Assembly: GCA_045597645.1 (NCBI GenBank)
Contig: JAZLKM010000048.1
Location: 1 to 64,000 of the forward strand
Source of the DNA: JAKSSE01 sp045597645
GTDB taxonomy: Bacteria > Bacillota > Clostridia > Lachnospirales > Lachnospiraceae
Reading direction: 5' to 3'
DNA length: 64,000 nt
Under the pieces are notes generated by a model. That model was not told the origin of the DNA. It saw nothing but the letters and a program-made list of their open reading frames with translations, and searched no databases. A program made the translations under genes and the position numbers. How positions within the stretch are numbered: position 1 is the first letter of the stretch; every line of letters starts with the position of its first letter. Positions 53,563 through 62,019 of this stretch are shown here, in pieces.

Positions 53563-54381
53563 ATGGTAGTACAGCACAATCTTACAGCAATGAACACCAA
53601 TCGTCAGCTCGGCATCACCACCGGTGGTCTCGCAAAGTCTACCGAGAAGCTGTCAAGCGGTTACAGAATTAACCGTGCAGCAGATGATGCAGCAGGTCTT
53701 GCTATATCTGAGAAGATGCGTAGCCAGATCCGCGGCCTTAACAGGGCTTCAAAGAACTCAGAAGACGGTGTATCACTCGTACAGACCGCTGAAGGCGCTC
53801 TTAACGAAGTACACAGCATTCTGCAGCGTATGAACGAGCTTGCAACCCAGGCAGCAAACGATACCAACACATCTGCAGACCGTAGCCAGATCAAGCTTGA
53901 GATTGATCAGCTCGTATCTGAGATTGACCGTATCCAGTCTACCACCCAGTTCAACACCATGAACCTTCTCGATGGTTCATTCCAGAGCAAGAACCTTCAG
54001 GTTGGTTCACTTTCTGGACAGAAAATTGAGCTTAGCATCGACAACATGAATGCTAGCTCACTTGGACTTAGTGTAGATGGTACAAAGGTATCAAGCTTCA
54101 GCTCAGCAGGTGAATCTATGTCAGCTATTCAGTCAGCGCTTGATATCGTATCTACCCAGAGAGCAGCACTTGGTGCTATTCAGAATCGTCTTGAGCACAC
54201 TATTGCCAACCTTGATACCACAAGTGAGAATACTCAGGCAGCTGAGTCACGTCTCCGTGATACCGATATGGCATCTGAGATGGTTAACTACAGCAAGAAC
54301 AACATCTTGCAGCAGGCTGGCCAGTCAATGCTCGCTCAGGCAAATCAGTCAAATCAGGGTGTACTTTCACTGCTTGGCTAA
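53563..54381 (+). CDS. fliC: flagellin, short type, first of tandem pair
   Basis: The 272-residue flagellin consists of D0/D1 only: MVVQHNLTAMNTNRQLG, KLSSGYRINRAADDAAGLAISEKMRSQIRGL and the C-terminal ESRLRDTDMASEMVNYSKNNILQQAGQSML, ending SLLG. There is a minimal hypervariable middle (about 145-190). Codon use is strongly biased (e.g. ACC, CGT, CTC), fitting a very abundant protein. It has its own sigma-28 promoter, leader and terminator. Confidence 0.97.
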   Translation: MVVQHNLTAMNTNRQLGITTGGLAKSTEKLSSGYRINRAADDAAGLAISEKMRSQIRGLNRASKNSEDGVSLVQTAEGALNEVHSILQRMNELATQAANDTNTSADRSQIKLEIDQLVSEIDRIQSTTQFNTMNLLDGSFQSKNLQVGSLSGQKIELSIDNMNASSLGLSVDGTKVSSFSSAGESMSAIQSALDIVSTQRAALGAIQNRLEHTIANLDTTSENTQAAESRLRDTDMASEMVNYSKNNILQQAGQSMLAQANQSNQGVLSLLG

Positions 54382-54401
54382 TCTGTTCAATGAACTACCA
54401 G

Positions 54402-54430
54402 TCCTCCGGCTATGCCGGAGGATTTTTTTT
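54402..54430 (+). terminator. terminator between the two short flagellins
   Basis: TCCTCCGGC and GCCGGAGGA form a perfect 9-bp stem around TAT, followed by a long T tract. The two flagellins are thus separate transcription units. Confidence 0.95.
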
Positions 54431-54450
54431 TTATTTTTTTTGATTTGGGG

Positions 54451-54477
54451 TTAAGTTATGCAAAAAAGTTACGATAT
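54451..54477 (+). promoter_or_regulatory. sigma-28 promoter of the second short flagellin
   Basis: TTAA, 15 nt, TACGATAT matches sigma-28 spacing. The approximately 95-nt leader contains six GGA triplets and two self-complementary GGAATTC copies, different from the first flagellin's leader. Confidence 0.8.
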
Positions 54478-54573
54478 ATATAATAACTGAGAGGTGAAAA
54501 GGAATTCGCCTAGTACATATTTAAGGATAAAGATAAGGAAAAGGAATTCCGTCATCTCAAGGAGGAAAGAAAA

Positions 54574-55392
54574 ATGGTAGTACAGCACAACCTTACAGCA
54601 ATGAACGCAAACCGTCAGCTTGGTATCACAACTAATGATATGGGCAAGGCGACAGAGAAGCTTTCTAGTGGTTACAGAATCAATCGTGCAGCAGATGATG
54701 CAGCAGGCCTTGCTATATCTGAGAAAATGCGCAGCCAGATCCGTGGCCTTAACAGAGCTTCAAAAAACTCTGAAGACGGTGTGTCTCTTGTGCAGACCGC
54801 TGAAGGCGCTCTTAACGAAGTACACAGCATTCTGCAGCGTATGAACGAGCTTGCAACCCAGGCAGCAAACGATACCAACACATCTGCAGACCGTGGCCAG
54901 ATAAAGCTGGAAATTGATCAGCTCGTATCAGAAATCGATAGAATTCAGTCTACAACTCAGTTTAATACCATGAACCTTCTCGACGGTTCTTTTGCGGATA
55001 AGAATCTTCAGGTTGGATCAATCTGTGGTCAGGCTATCACAATTAATATTGATAATATGAAAGCTAGCGTGCTAGGACTTAGTATAGACGATACAAAAGT
55101 TTCTAGTTTCACATCTGCAGGCGATACCATGAGCAGAGTGCAGTCAGCACTGGACATCGTATCTACCCAGAGAGCAAAGCTTGGTGCTATCCAGAACCGT
55201 CTCGAGCATACTATTGCCAACCTTGATACAACTAGTGAGAATACTGCTGCTGCAGAGTCTCGTCTGCGTGATACTGATATGGCAGAGATGATGGTAACCT
55301 ACAGCAAGAATAACATCTTGCAGCAGGCTGGCCAGTCAATGCTTGCTCAGGCAAACCAGGCAACACAGGGAGTGCTTTCTCTCCTTCAGTAA
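54574..55392 (+). CDS. fliC: flagellin, short type, second of tandem pair
   Basis: This 272-residue flagellin is closely related to the gene at 53563, differing mainly near the N-terminus (residues 15-22), in the central stretch (about 145-190) and at the end (SLLQ). Bases 54793-54894 are identical to 53782-53883 even at synonymous sites, which points to gene conversion. It has an intact NRAADDAAGLAIS motif and C-terminal D0 helix. Confidence 0.97.
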   Translation: MVVQHNLTAMNANRQLGITTNDMGKATEKLSSGYRINRAADDAAGLAISEKMRSQIRGLNRASKNSEDGVSLVQTAEGALNEVHSILQRMNELATQAANDTNTSADRGQIKLEIDQLVSEIDRIQSTTQFNTMNLLDGSFADKNLQVGSICGQAITINIDNMKASVLGLSIDDTKVSSFTSAGDTMSRVQSALDIVSTQRAKLGAIQNRLEHTIANLDTTSENTAAAESRLRDTDMAEMMVTYSKNNILQQAGQSMLAQANQATQGVLSLLQ

Positions 55393-55453
55393 TGCAATTG
55401 TTTACGAGCAAGTAGCAAAGCGGATTGCGAATAACATTGAAATAAGATACAGC

Positions 55454-55482
55454 GCCCTGCGGTACTCCGCGGGGCCTTTTTT
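55454..55482 (+). terminator. terminator after the second short flagellin
   Basis: GCCCTGCGG and CCGCGGGGC form a 9-bp stem with one G-U pair around TACT, followed by six T residues. Confidence 0.94.
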
Positions 55483-55530
55483 ATGATATATTGTACATAG
55501 AATAGAGTTTTACATATGAGAGGGGAATCT

Positions 55531-57237
55531 ATGGGCAAGAGCATAAATGGAATAAGTATTCTGTATCCTACTGGGTATATTAATGGCTATAAAGAAATAT
55601 CAGATATTACCATTCATGATTTAGGCATTGATGTATTAGTCAAGAAAATTGCAGGAAAAGAAGTAGAGCAACAGTTAATATTACGCGTGTTGAAGAAAAT
55701 GACACCAGATCCTGCTGTGACAAAATATAGGGCAGACGTATTTATGGATATATACAATAATCCTAAAATGCAGGAAGAACTGATGGAGATTATGGACAAG
55801 ATAAATTTTCTAAGGGACTATGGGAGCTTGAAAAGAGAATTTGATGAGTCTGCAGGAACCTGGGATTTGCTGCATAGGTTAGATGAAATTAAGGATTATA
55901 TTGTATGTGTGGAGGCGATACATAAATGTCTGAGTGATGTAAATATAGAGTCAGAAGGCCTTATAAGATTAAAAGATTACGTTAAGTCATTGTATGAAGA
56001 AAAAGGTTTTGATGAATTAAAAAAAGATATAGCTGAATTAAAGGTTACGACCTCAAACTTAAGAAGTGTGACACTTGGGATAAATCTTAATGATAGATTC
56101 GAGGCTGAAAGTATGGGACTTGTGTCCATTAATAGCAAGTCATTTACAAAATCAAACCTGATAAGTAACTTTTGCGATTTTGTGTCAACTAAGGATAGGA
56201 TTGCTGATTCTCAAGAATGGGATAATAACTACAAGTATCAGCCTATTACGCCGAACATGGTTAACACACAAGGGGCGTTGGAACATTTTGGTAGAGCAAC
56301 TGCGGTTATGGCCAATCCTATATTGGCAGGAATAGCGGCTATTCCGTCAGGAGACAGTGCCCAAGATTCGACAAGGTATATTGAGCGAATGGCCGATCAT
56401 ATGCTTTCTATAATGGTTAAAAAGCTAAGGGAAGTATTGAAAAAATATGTTACTGTAACAATAACAGACATAACAAATCTTATACCGGAGTTTATCTTTT
56501 ATTCACGCTTTGCAGAGTATGTTAATGATTTGAAATCAAGAGGAATGCATTTCTGCAAACCGGAGCTCTCAGATAACAAGGATATGCTAATGAGCGCCAA
56601 AGGGGTTTACAATTTAAAGCTCACAGAAGTGGCAAGCACGTTTGATGATATAGTTACAAATGATTTAGTATTTGATAGTGAAAAGCTAGTATATATCCTT
56701 ACAGGTGCAAACCGAGGAGGAAAGACTACTATAACACAGGCAGTAGGGATACTATATGTACTTGCTCAAGCAGGAATATATGTGCCAGGGGATGGATTTA
56801 CTTTTTCGCCGGTAGATGGGATTTACACACATTTTCCCGCTGACGAAGATAAGACTTTAGATCTTGGAAGGCTGGGGGAAGAGTGTAAGCGGTTCAAGGA
56901 GATGTATCAAGATAGTACCAGCAACAGCCTGCTTTTACTGAATGAGACATTTTCGACAACATCCTTTGAGGAGGGCTATTATATAGCGAAGGATTCAGTA
57001 AAAGCTATATTGAACAAAGGTGTGAGGACAATATATAACACACATATGCATAAACTTGCTTATGATATAAATGAGCTTAATGAAATATCCGGAAAAGGAA
57101 AGGCAGCTTCACTAGTGGTTAAATCAGAGTCAGGAAAACGTTCATTTAAAGTGGAGGTAGCGCCTCCTGAAGGGATGTCATATGCTAAAGACATCGCTGA
57201 AAAATATGGCGTTACGTATGAGATGCTAACAAAATAA
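55531..57237 (+). CDS. MutS family ATPase without mismatch-recognition domain
   Basis: ATG 55531 has AGAGGGGA upstream, better than ATG 55516; the product has 568 residues. The N-terminal half is a MutS core/lever-like helical region; the C-terminal half is the MutS ATPase with Walker A TGANRGGKTT and NTHMHKL. The Walker B/signature part reads LLLLNETFSTTS, with Asn where MutS has Asp. The N-terminal mismatch domain is absent, as in other MutS-like subfamilies with unclear roles. It is probably not a canonical repair MutS. Confidence 0.82.
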   Translation: MGKSINGISILYPTGYINGYKEISDITIHDLGIDVLVKKIAGKEVEQQLILRVLKKMTPDPAVTKYRADVFMDIYNNPKMQEELMEIMDKINFLRDYGSLKREFDESAGTWDLLHRLDEIKDYIVCVEAIHKCLSDVNIESEGLIRLKDYVKSLYEEKGFDELKKDIAELKVTTSNLRSVTLGINLNDRFEAESMGLVSINSKSFTKSNLISNFCDFVSTKDRIADSQEWDNNYKYQPITPNMVNTQGALEHFGRATAVMANPILAGIAAIPSGDSAQDSTRYIERMADHMLSIMVKKLREVLKKYVTVTITDITNLIPEFIFYSRFAEYVNDLKSRGMHFCKPELSDNKDMLMSAKGVYNLKLTEVASTFDDIVTNDLVFDSEKLVYILTGANRGGKTTITQAVGILYVLAQAGIYVPGDGFTFSPVDGIYTHFPADEDKTLDLGRLGEECKRFKEMYQDSTSNSLLLLNETFSTTSFEEGYYIAKDSVKAILNKGVRTIYNTHMHKLAYDINELNEISGKGKAASLVVKSESGKRSFKVEVAPPEGMSYAKDIAEKYGVTYEMLTK

Positions 57238-57238
57238 A

Positions 57239-57267
57239 AGTGGCCCACGATACTCTCGTGGGCTACT
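57239..57267. terminator. bidirectional terminator between convergent genes
   Basis: AGTGGCCCACGA and TCGTGGGCTACT form a 12-bp stem around TACTC, with AT-rich flanks on both sides. It separates the MutS-like gene from the convergent PurF-like gene. Confidence 0.85.
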
Positions 57268-57282
57268 TATTATTTTAATTAG

Positions 57283-58686
57283 TTATTCTTCGCCGTTCCA
57301 GCAGTATGTGCAGAGCTTATCGTGATCAATGCCGACAGAGTCAAGCATATCATCTAATCTGTGATATCTAAGTGATGTAAAGTTTAGCTTTTGCCTAATA
57401 CCTTCAATCATATTTTCATACTTTTCAGAGTCTGGATTAGCGTATTCCTGAAGAATTTCTTTGGTCACATTGCCGTTTTCCAACTCAGCAATAACCACTC
57501 GGGCTATTAGCTCCATTTCTGAAGTTGACCTTGAGAAGTTAAGGTATTTACAGCCAAATAGCAATGGAGGACATGCAGGTCGAATGTGAACTTCCTTTGC
57601 GCCACTTTCGTATAAGAACTCTGTGGTTTCACGTAGCTGTGTACCGCGTACTATTGAGTCATCGATTAGTAGAAGTTTTTTATCCTTTATTAACTCATGT
57701 ACAGGAATAAGCTTCATCTTTGCGATAAGATTGCGCTGCTTTTGCATGGTGGGCATGAATGAACGTGGCCATGTAGGAGTATACTTTACAAATGGCCTTG
57801 AGAAAGGTATCCCTGACTCGTTAGCATATCCGATTGCATGTGCAGTACCTGAATCTGGAACTCCAGCGACTACGTCTATGTCTACATGATCTCTTCTAGC
57901 TAAAAGTGTGCCGCAATTATAGCGCATCTGTTCTACGCTTACGCCTTCGTAAGATGCAGATGGATAACCGTAATATACCCAAAGGAAGGTACATATCTTC
58001 ATCTTATCACCTGGTTGAACAAGCGTCTTACAATTATCTGCATCGAAAACAACAATCTCACCAGGACCTAGTTCTCTATCATCCTGATAACCTAGATTTA
58101 GATATGAAAAACTTTCAAAGCATGCGCATCTTGCCCCGTCTTTTTTGCCTAACACTACAGGTGTGCGCCCCATTTTGTCTCGTGCAGCATAAATGCCCTT
58201 CGGTGTTAGTAATAGCAGAGATAGTGAACCATCTATAGTATCGAGGGCATATTTAATACCCTCGATGAGATTAGGCTTTTGATTAATCATGGCTGCGACG
58301 AGCTCAGTAGGATTGACCTCGCCACTTGTCATCTCAAAAAAGTGAGTTCCGTTTGCAAGAATCTGCTGAGCAATTTCTTCAGCGTTGTTTATTTTGCTCA
58401 CCGTTGTGATTGCGTAAGTGCCATGGTGAGATCTTACCAACAGAGGCTGTGCTTCGTAGTCAGAAATACATCCTATACCGAATTCGCCTACTAAATCTTC
58501 CACTTCTTTGTCAAATTTTGTACGAAAAGGAGTGTTTTGGATGTTGTGTATAGATCTGCAAAATCCATTTTCGCCGTATGTAGCCATTCCGGCACGTCTT
58601 GTGCCGAGGTGTGAATGGTAGTCCGTACCAAAGAATAAATCAAAGTTACAATTTTCTTTGGCTGCTACTCCAAAAAATCCGCCCAT
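57283..58686 (-). CDS. PurF-like protein with missing catalytic cysteine
   Basis: The 467-residue protein aligns over its length with amidophosphoribosyltransferase. The N-terminus reads MGGFFGVA where PurF has (M/E)CGVFGI, so the Ntn-nucleophile cysteine is glycine. The PRPP loop LLLIDDSIVRGTQL is intact. Cysteines at ICTFLW, FGCKYL and LCTYCW match the four [4Fe-4S] ligands of Bacillus-type PurF. Glutaminase activity is therefore unlikely, while PRPP binding is probably retained. It starts 17 nt behind carB, suggesting co-expression. Its real reaction is unknown. Confidence 0.85.
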   Translation of the reverse strand: MGGFFGVAAKENCNFDLFFGTDYHSHLGTRRAGMATYGENGFCRSIHNIQNTPFRTKFDKEVEDLVGEFGIGCISDYEAQPLLVRSHHGTYAITTVSKINNAEEIAQQILANGTHFFEMTSGEVNPTELVAAMINQKPNLIEGIKYALDTIDGSLSLLLLTPKGIYAARDKMGRTPVVLGKKDGARCACFESFSYLNLGYQDDRELGPGEIVVFDADNCKTLVQPGDKMKICTFLWVYYGYPSASYEGVSVEQMRYNCGTLLARRDHVDIDVVAGVPDSGTAHAIGYANESGIPFSRPFVKYTPTWPRSFMPTMQKQRNLIAKMKLIPVHELIKDKKLLLIDDSIVRGTQLRETTEFLYESGAKEVHIRPACPPLLFGCKYLNFSRSTSEMELIARVVIAELENGNVTKEILQEYANPDSEKYENMIEGIRQKLNFTSLRYHRLDDMLDSVGIDHDKLCTYCWNGEE

Positions 58687-58703
58687 TTTTTTCTCCTAAG
58701 AAA

Positions 58704-61700
58704 TTATTGCTTATCCTTAATGCTACTATGAAGTGTCTGCAGAGAACTAATTTCTCCGGTAGGATTCTTCTTAATGTATGAAATACCTTCTGCGGCAGCT
58801 CTTGCAGCAGCTATGGTCGTCATGTATGGAGTCTTTGTCTTGATGGCAGCTTTTCTGAGGTAGCTATCATCATTTACGCTGTCTTTTCCTACAGGAGAGT
58901 TGATTATAAGGTCAATCTCGTTGTTGGTGATTGCATCTAATACATTCGGACGGCCCTCATAGAGCTTTTTAATCTTCTCTGCAGGTATGTTTGCAGCGTT
59001 GATGAGGTCGCAGGTGGTGCCAGTTGCTACAATCTTGAAGCCATTTTCATGGAACATCTTTGCAACTTCTACTACTTCGTCCTTATCCTTGCGGTTAACA
59101 GATATAAGTACGGTTCCCTCTGTAGGAAGCTTGCCGCCTACACCTTCCTGTGCCTTAAGGAAAGCTTCACCGTAGGAAGCTGAAAGACCAAGAACCTCTC
59201 CGGTTGAGCGCATCTCAGGTCCAAGTACAGGGTCAACCTCCTGGAACATATTGAATGGGAAAGCAGCCTCTTTTACGCCGTAGTAAGGAATATCCTGCTC
59301 CTTAAGTGCTGGAACCGGTGAAGGCTTGCCGGTAAGCTCGCTAGTAATAATCTCTGTTGCAAGAGGAACCATTCTGATGTTGCAGACCTTTGAAACAAGC
59401 GGAACAGTACGTGATGCACGCGGATTTGCCTCAAGAACATATACCTTGCCGTTCTCGATAGCATACTGCATATTCATAAGTCCTTTTACGTGCATTTCCT
59501 CTGCAATCTTGCGAGTGTATTCCTTTATGGTGCGTACATTCTCCTCGGAGATGTGTACTGAAGGAATGATACAAGCAGAATCACCTGAATGAACACCTGC
59601 AAGCTCAATGTGCTCCATAACAGCAGGAACAAATGCATGCTCACCATCGCTGATAGCATCTGACTCACACTCAAGAGCGTGATTGAGGAATCTGTCAATA
59701 AGAATAGGTCTGTCTGGAGTAACACCAACAGCAGCCTGCATATAGCTAGTCATGCTCTCGTCGTCATATACGACTTCCATTCCACGTCCGCCAAGAACGT
59801 ATGAAGGACGAACCATAACAGGATATCCGATTCCGTTTGCAATCTCGATTGCCTCTTCAACGGTTGTAGCCATTCCTGATTCAGGCATCGGAATGCCAAG
59901 CTTATCCATCATCTCGCGGAAAAGATCTCTATCTTCAGCAAGGTCGATTACTGCAGGAGAAGTGCCAAGAATCTTTACGCCGTTCTTTTCAAGATCTGAA
60001 GCTAGGTTAAGAGGAGTCTGTCCTCCGAACTGTGCGATTACACCAAGTGGCTTCTCCTTTTTGTAAATGCTGAGAACGTCTTCAAGTGTAAGGGGCTCAA
60101 AGTAAAGCTTATCTGAAGTATCGTAGTCGGTAGATACGGTCTCTGGATTGCAGTTTACAATGATTGTCTCGAAGCCAAGCTTCTTGAGAGCAAGAGCTGC
60201 GTGTACGCAGCAGTAGTCAAACTCAATACCCTGTCCGATACGGTTTGGACCGCCGCCAAGGATCATAATCTTGTTATTATTTGTTACAGGATTCTTGTCC
60301 TCTGAGTTGTATGTTGAGTAATAGTAAGCGCTATCCTTGGTTCCAGATACGTGAACGCCTTCCCATGCTTCCTCGACACCAAGGCTGATGCGTTTGTTGC
60401 GAATTTCATCCTCAGAAATCTCAAGAAGCTGGCTAAGGTACTTATCAGAGAAGCCATCTTTTTTAGCCTGGATAAGCAAATCATCTGCTGGAAGAGAACC
60501 TTTTGACTTAAGGATTTCCTCTTCCTCCTCTACTAGCTCGCGCATCTGATCAATGAAGTAATGCTTAACCTTAGTAAGCTCAAATATTTCATCATTAGTA
60601 GCACCCTTGCGGATAGCTTCATACATTACAAAGTATCTCTCAGAAGAAGGAGTAATCAGCTTGCTAAGAAGCTCGTCCTTTGAAAGTGAGTCAAAATTTT
60701 TAGCGTGGCCAAGTCCATAGCGGCCAGTCTCGAGGCTTCGAATAGCCTTCTGGAAAGCCTCTTTGTAGGTTTTTCCAATGCTCATTACCTCGCCAACTGC
60801 GCGCATCTGAGTTCCAAGCTTATCTTCAACATTCTTGAATTTTTCAAATGCCCAGCGAGCAAACTTGATAACAACGTAGTCACCGTCTGGAACATATTTG
60901 TCAAGAGTGCCATATTTTCCGCATTCAATGTCCTTAAGGGTAAGTCCAGAAGCAAGCATTGCAGAAACAAGAGCTATCGGGAAACCAGTTGCCTTTGATG
61001 CAAGAGCTGATGATCGTGATGTACGAGGATTAATCTCGATAACAATAATTCTGTCTGATACAGGATCATGAGCAAACTGAACGTTAGTTCCACCGATTAC
61101 CTGCACTTTATCAACTATTTTATATGCCTGTTCCTGAAGACGCTTCTGACATTCTTCAGAAATAGTAAGCATAGGAGCTGAGCAGAAGGAATCGCCAGTA
61201 TGCACTCCGAGTGGGTCGATGTTCTCTATGAAGCATACAGTAATCATGTTGCCTTCGCTATCGCGGACAACCTCAAGCTCGAGCTCTTCCCAACCGAGGA
61301 TTGACTCCTCAACAAGAACCTGTCCTACAAGGCTGGCCTGAAGACCTCTAGCGCATACTGTTTTTAACTCTTCTTTATTGTAAACAAGGCCGCCACCGGC
61401 ACCACCCATGGTGTATGCAGGACGAAGCACTACAGGGTAACCAAGATTGTCGGCTATTGCAAGAGCCTCATCTACAGAGTAAGCAACTTCACTTCTAGCC
61501 ATCTCGATACCAAGGCTGTCCATGGTTTTCTTGAACTCAATTCTGTCTTCGCCACGCTCAATGGCATCAACCTGAACACCGATTACTTTAACATTGTATT
61601 TGTCAAGAATTCCGGCTTTATTTAGCTCAGAACAAAGGTTAAGACCTGACTGTCCTCCAAGATTGGGGAGCAAAGCATCAGGTCTTTCTTTGGCAATAAT

Positions 61701-61928
61701 CTGCTCTAAACGGTCAACGTTAAGCGGTTCGATATAAGTTACATCTGCGGTCTCAGGATCGGTCATGATAGTGGCTGGGTTTGAATTAACAAGAACTATC
61801 TCATATCCAAGCTTTTTAAGTGCTTTACATGCCTGGGTACCAGAATAGTCAAACTCACAAGCCTGTCCTATAACGATAGGACCTGAGCCGATAATCAGTA
61901 CTTTATTAATGTCTGTTCTCTTTGGCAT
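58704..61928 (-). CDS. carB: CarB: carbamoyl-phosphate synthase large subunit
   Basis: The 1074-residue protein is full length, with two ATP-grasp halves: LIIGSGPIVIGQACEFDYSG and ILGGGPNRIGQGIEFDYCC start them, EINPRTSRSSALASKATG and LEANPRASRTVPLVSK are the metal/ATP sites, and a C-terminal MGS-like allosteric domain (VNRKDKDEVVEVAKMF; NEIDLIINSPVGK) follows. It makes carbamoyl phosphate for pyrimidines and arginine. The small subunit gene carA is not next to it; instead a PurF-like gene follows. Confidence 0.98.
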   Translation of the reverse strand: MPKRTDINKVLIIGSGPIVIGQACEFDYSGTQACKALKKLGYEIVLVNSNPATIMTDPETADVTYIEPLNVDRLEQIIAKERPDALLPNLGGQSGLNLCSELNKAGILDKYNVKVIGVQVDAIERGEDRIEFKKTMDSLGIEMARSEVAYSVDEALAIADNLGYPVVLRPAYTMGGAGGGLVYNKEELKTVCARGLQASLVGQVLVEESILGWEELELEVVRDSEGNMITVCFIENIDPLGVHTGDSFCSAPMLTISEECQKRLQEQAYKIVDKVQVIGGTNVQFAHDPVSDRIIVIEINPRTSRSSALASKATGFPIALVSAMLASGLTLKDIECGKYGTLDKYVPDGDYVVIKFARWAFEKFKNVEDKLGTQMRAVGEVMSIGKTYKEAFQKAIRSLETGRYGLGHAKNFDSLSKDELLSKLITPSSERYFVMYEAIRKGATNDEIFELTKVKHYFIDQMRELVEEEEEILKSKGSLPADDLLIQAKKDGFSDKYLSQLLEISEDEIRNKRISLGVEEAWEGVHVSGTKDSAYYYSTYNSEDKNPVTNNNKIMILGGGPNRIGQGIEFDYCCVHAALALKKLGFETIIVNCNPETVSTDYDTSDKLYFEPLTLEDVLSIYKKEKPLGVIAQFGGQTPLNLASDLEKNGVKILGTSPAVIDLAEDRDLFREMMDKLGIPMPESGMATTVEEAIEIANGIGYPVMVRPSYVLGGRGMEVVYDDESMTSYMQAAVGVTPDRPILIDRFLNHALECESDAISDGEHAFVPAVMEHIELAGVHSGDSACIIPSVHISEENVRTIKEYTRKIAEEMHVKGLMNMQYAIENGKVYVLEANPRASRTVPLVSKVCNIRMVPLATEIITSELTGKPSPVPALKEQDIPYYGVKEAAFPFNMFQEVDPVLGPEMRSTGEVLGLSASYGEAFLKAQEGVGGKLPTEGTVLISVNRKDKDEVVEVAKMFHENGFKIVATGTTCDLINAANIPAEKIKKLYEGRPNVLDAITNNEIDLIINSPVGKDSVNDDSYLRKAAIKTKTPYMTTIAAARAAAEGISYIKKNPTGEISSLQTLHSSIKDKQ

Positions 61929-62019
61929 AGCTTTCTCCTTTATCTATATGGAAGTTGCGTTTTTCCTAATTAACTATCATACCACTACTTTGGAATATCT
62001 CAAACTGTTATTTTCAATA

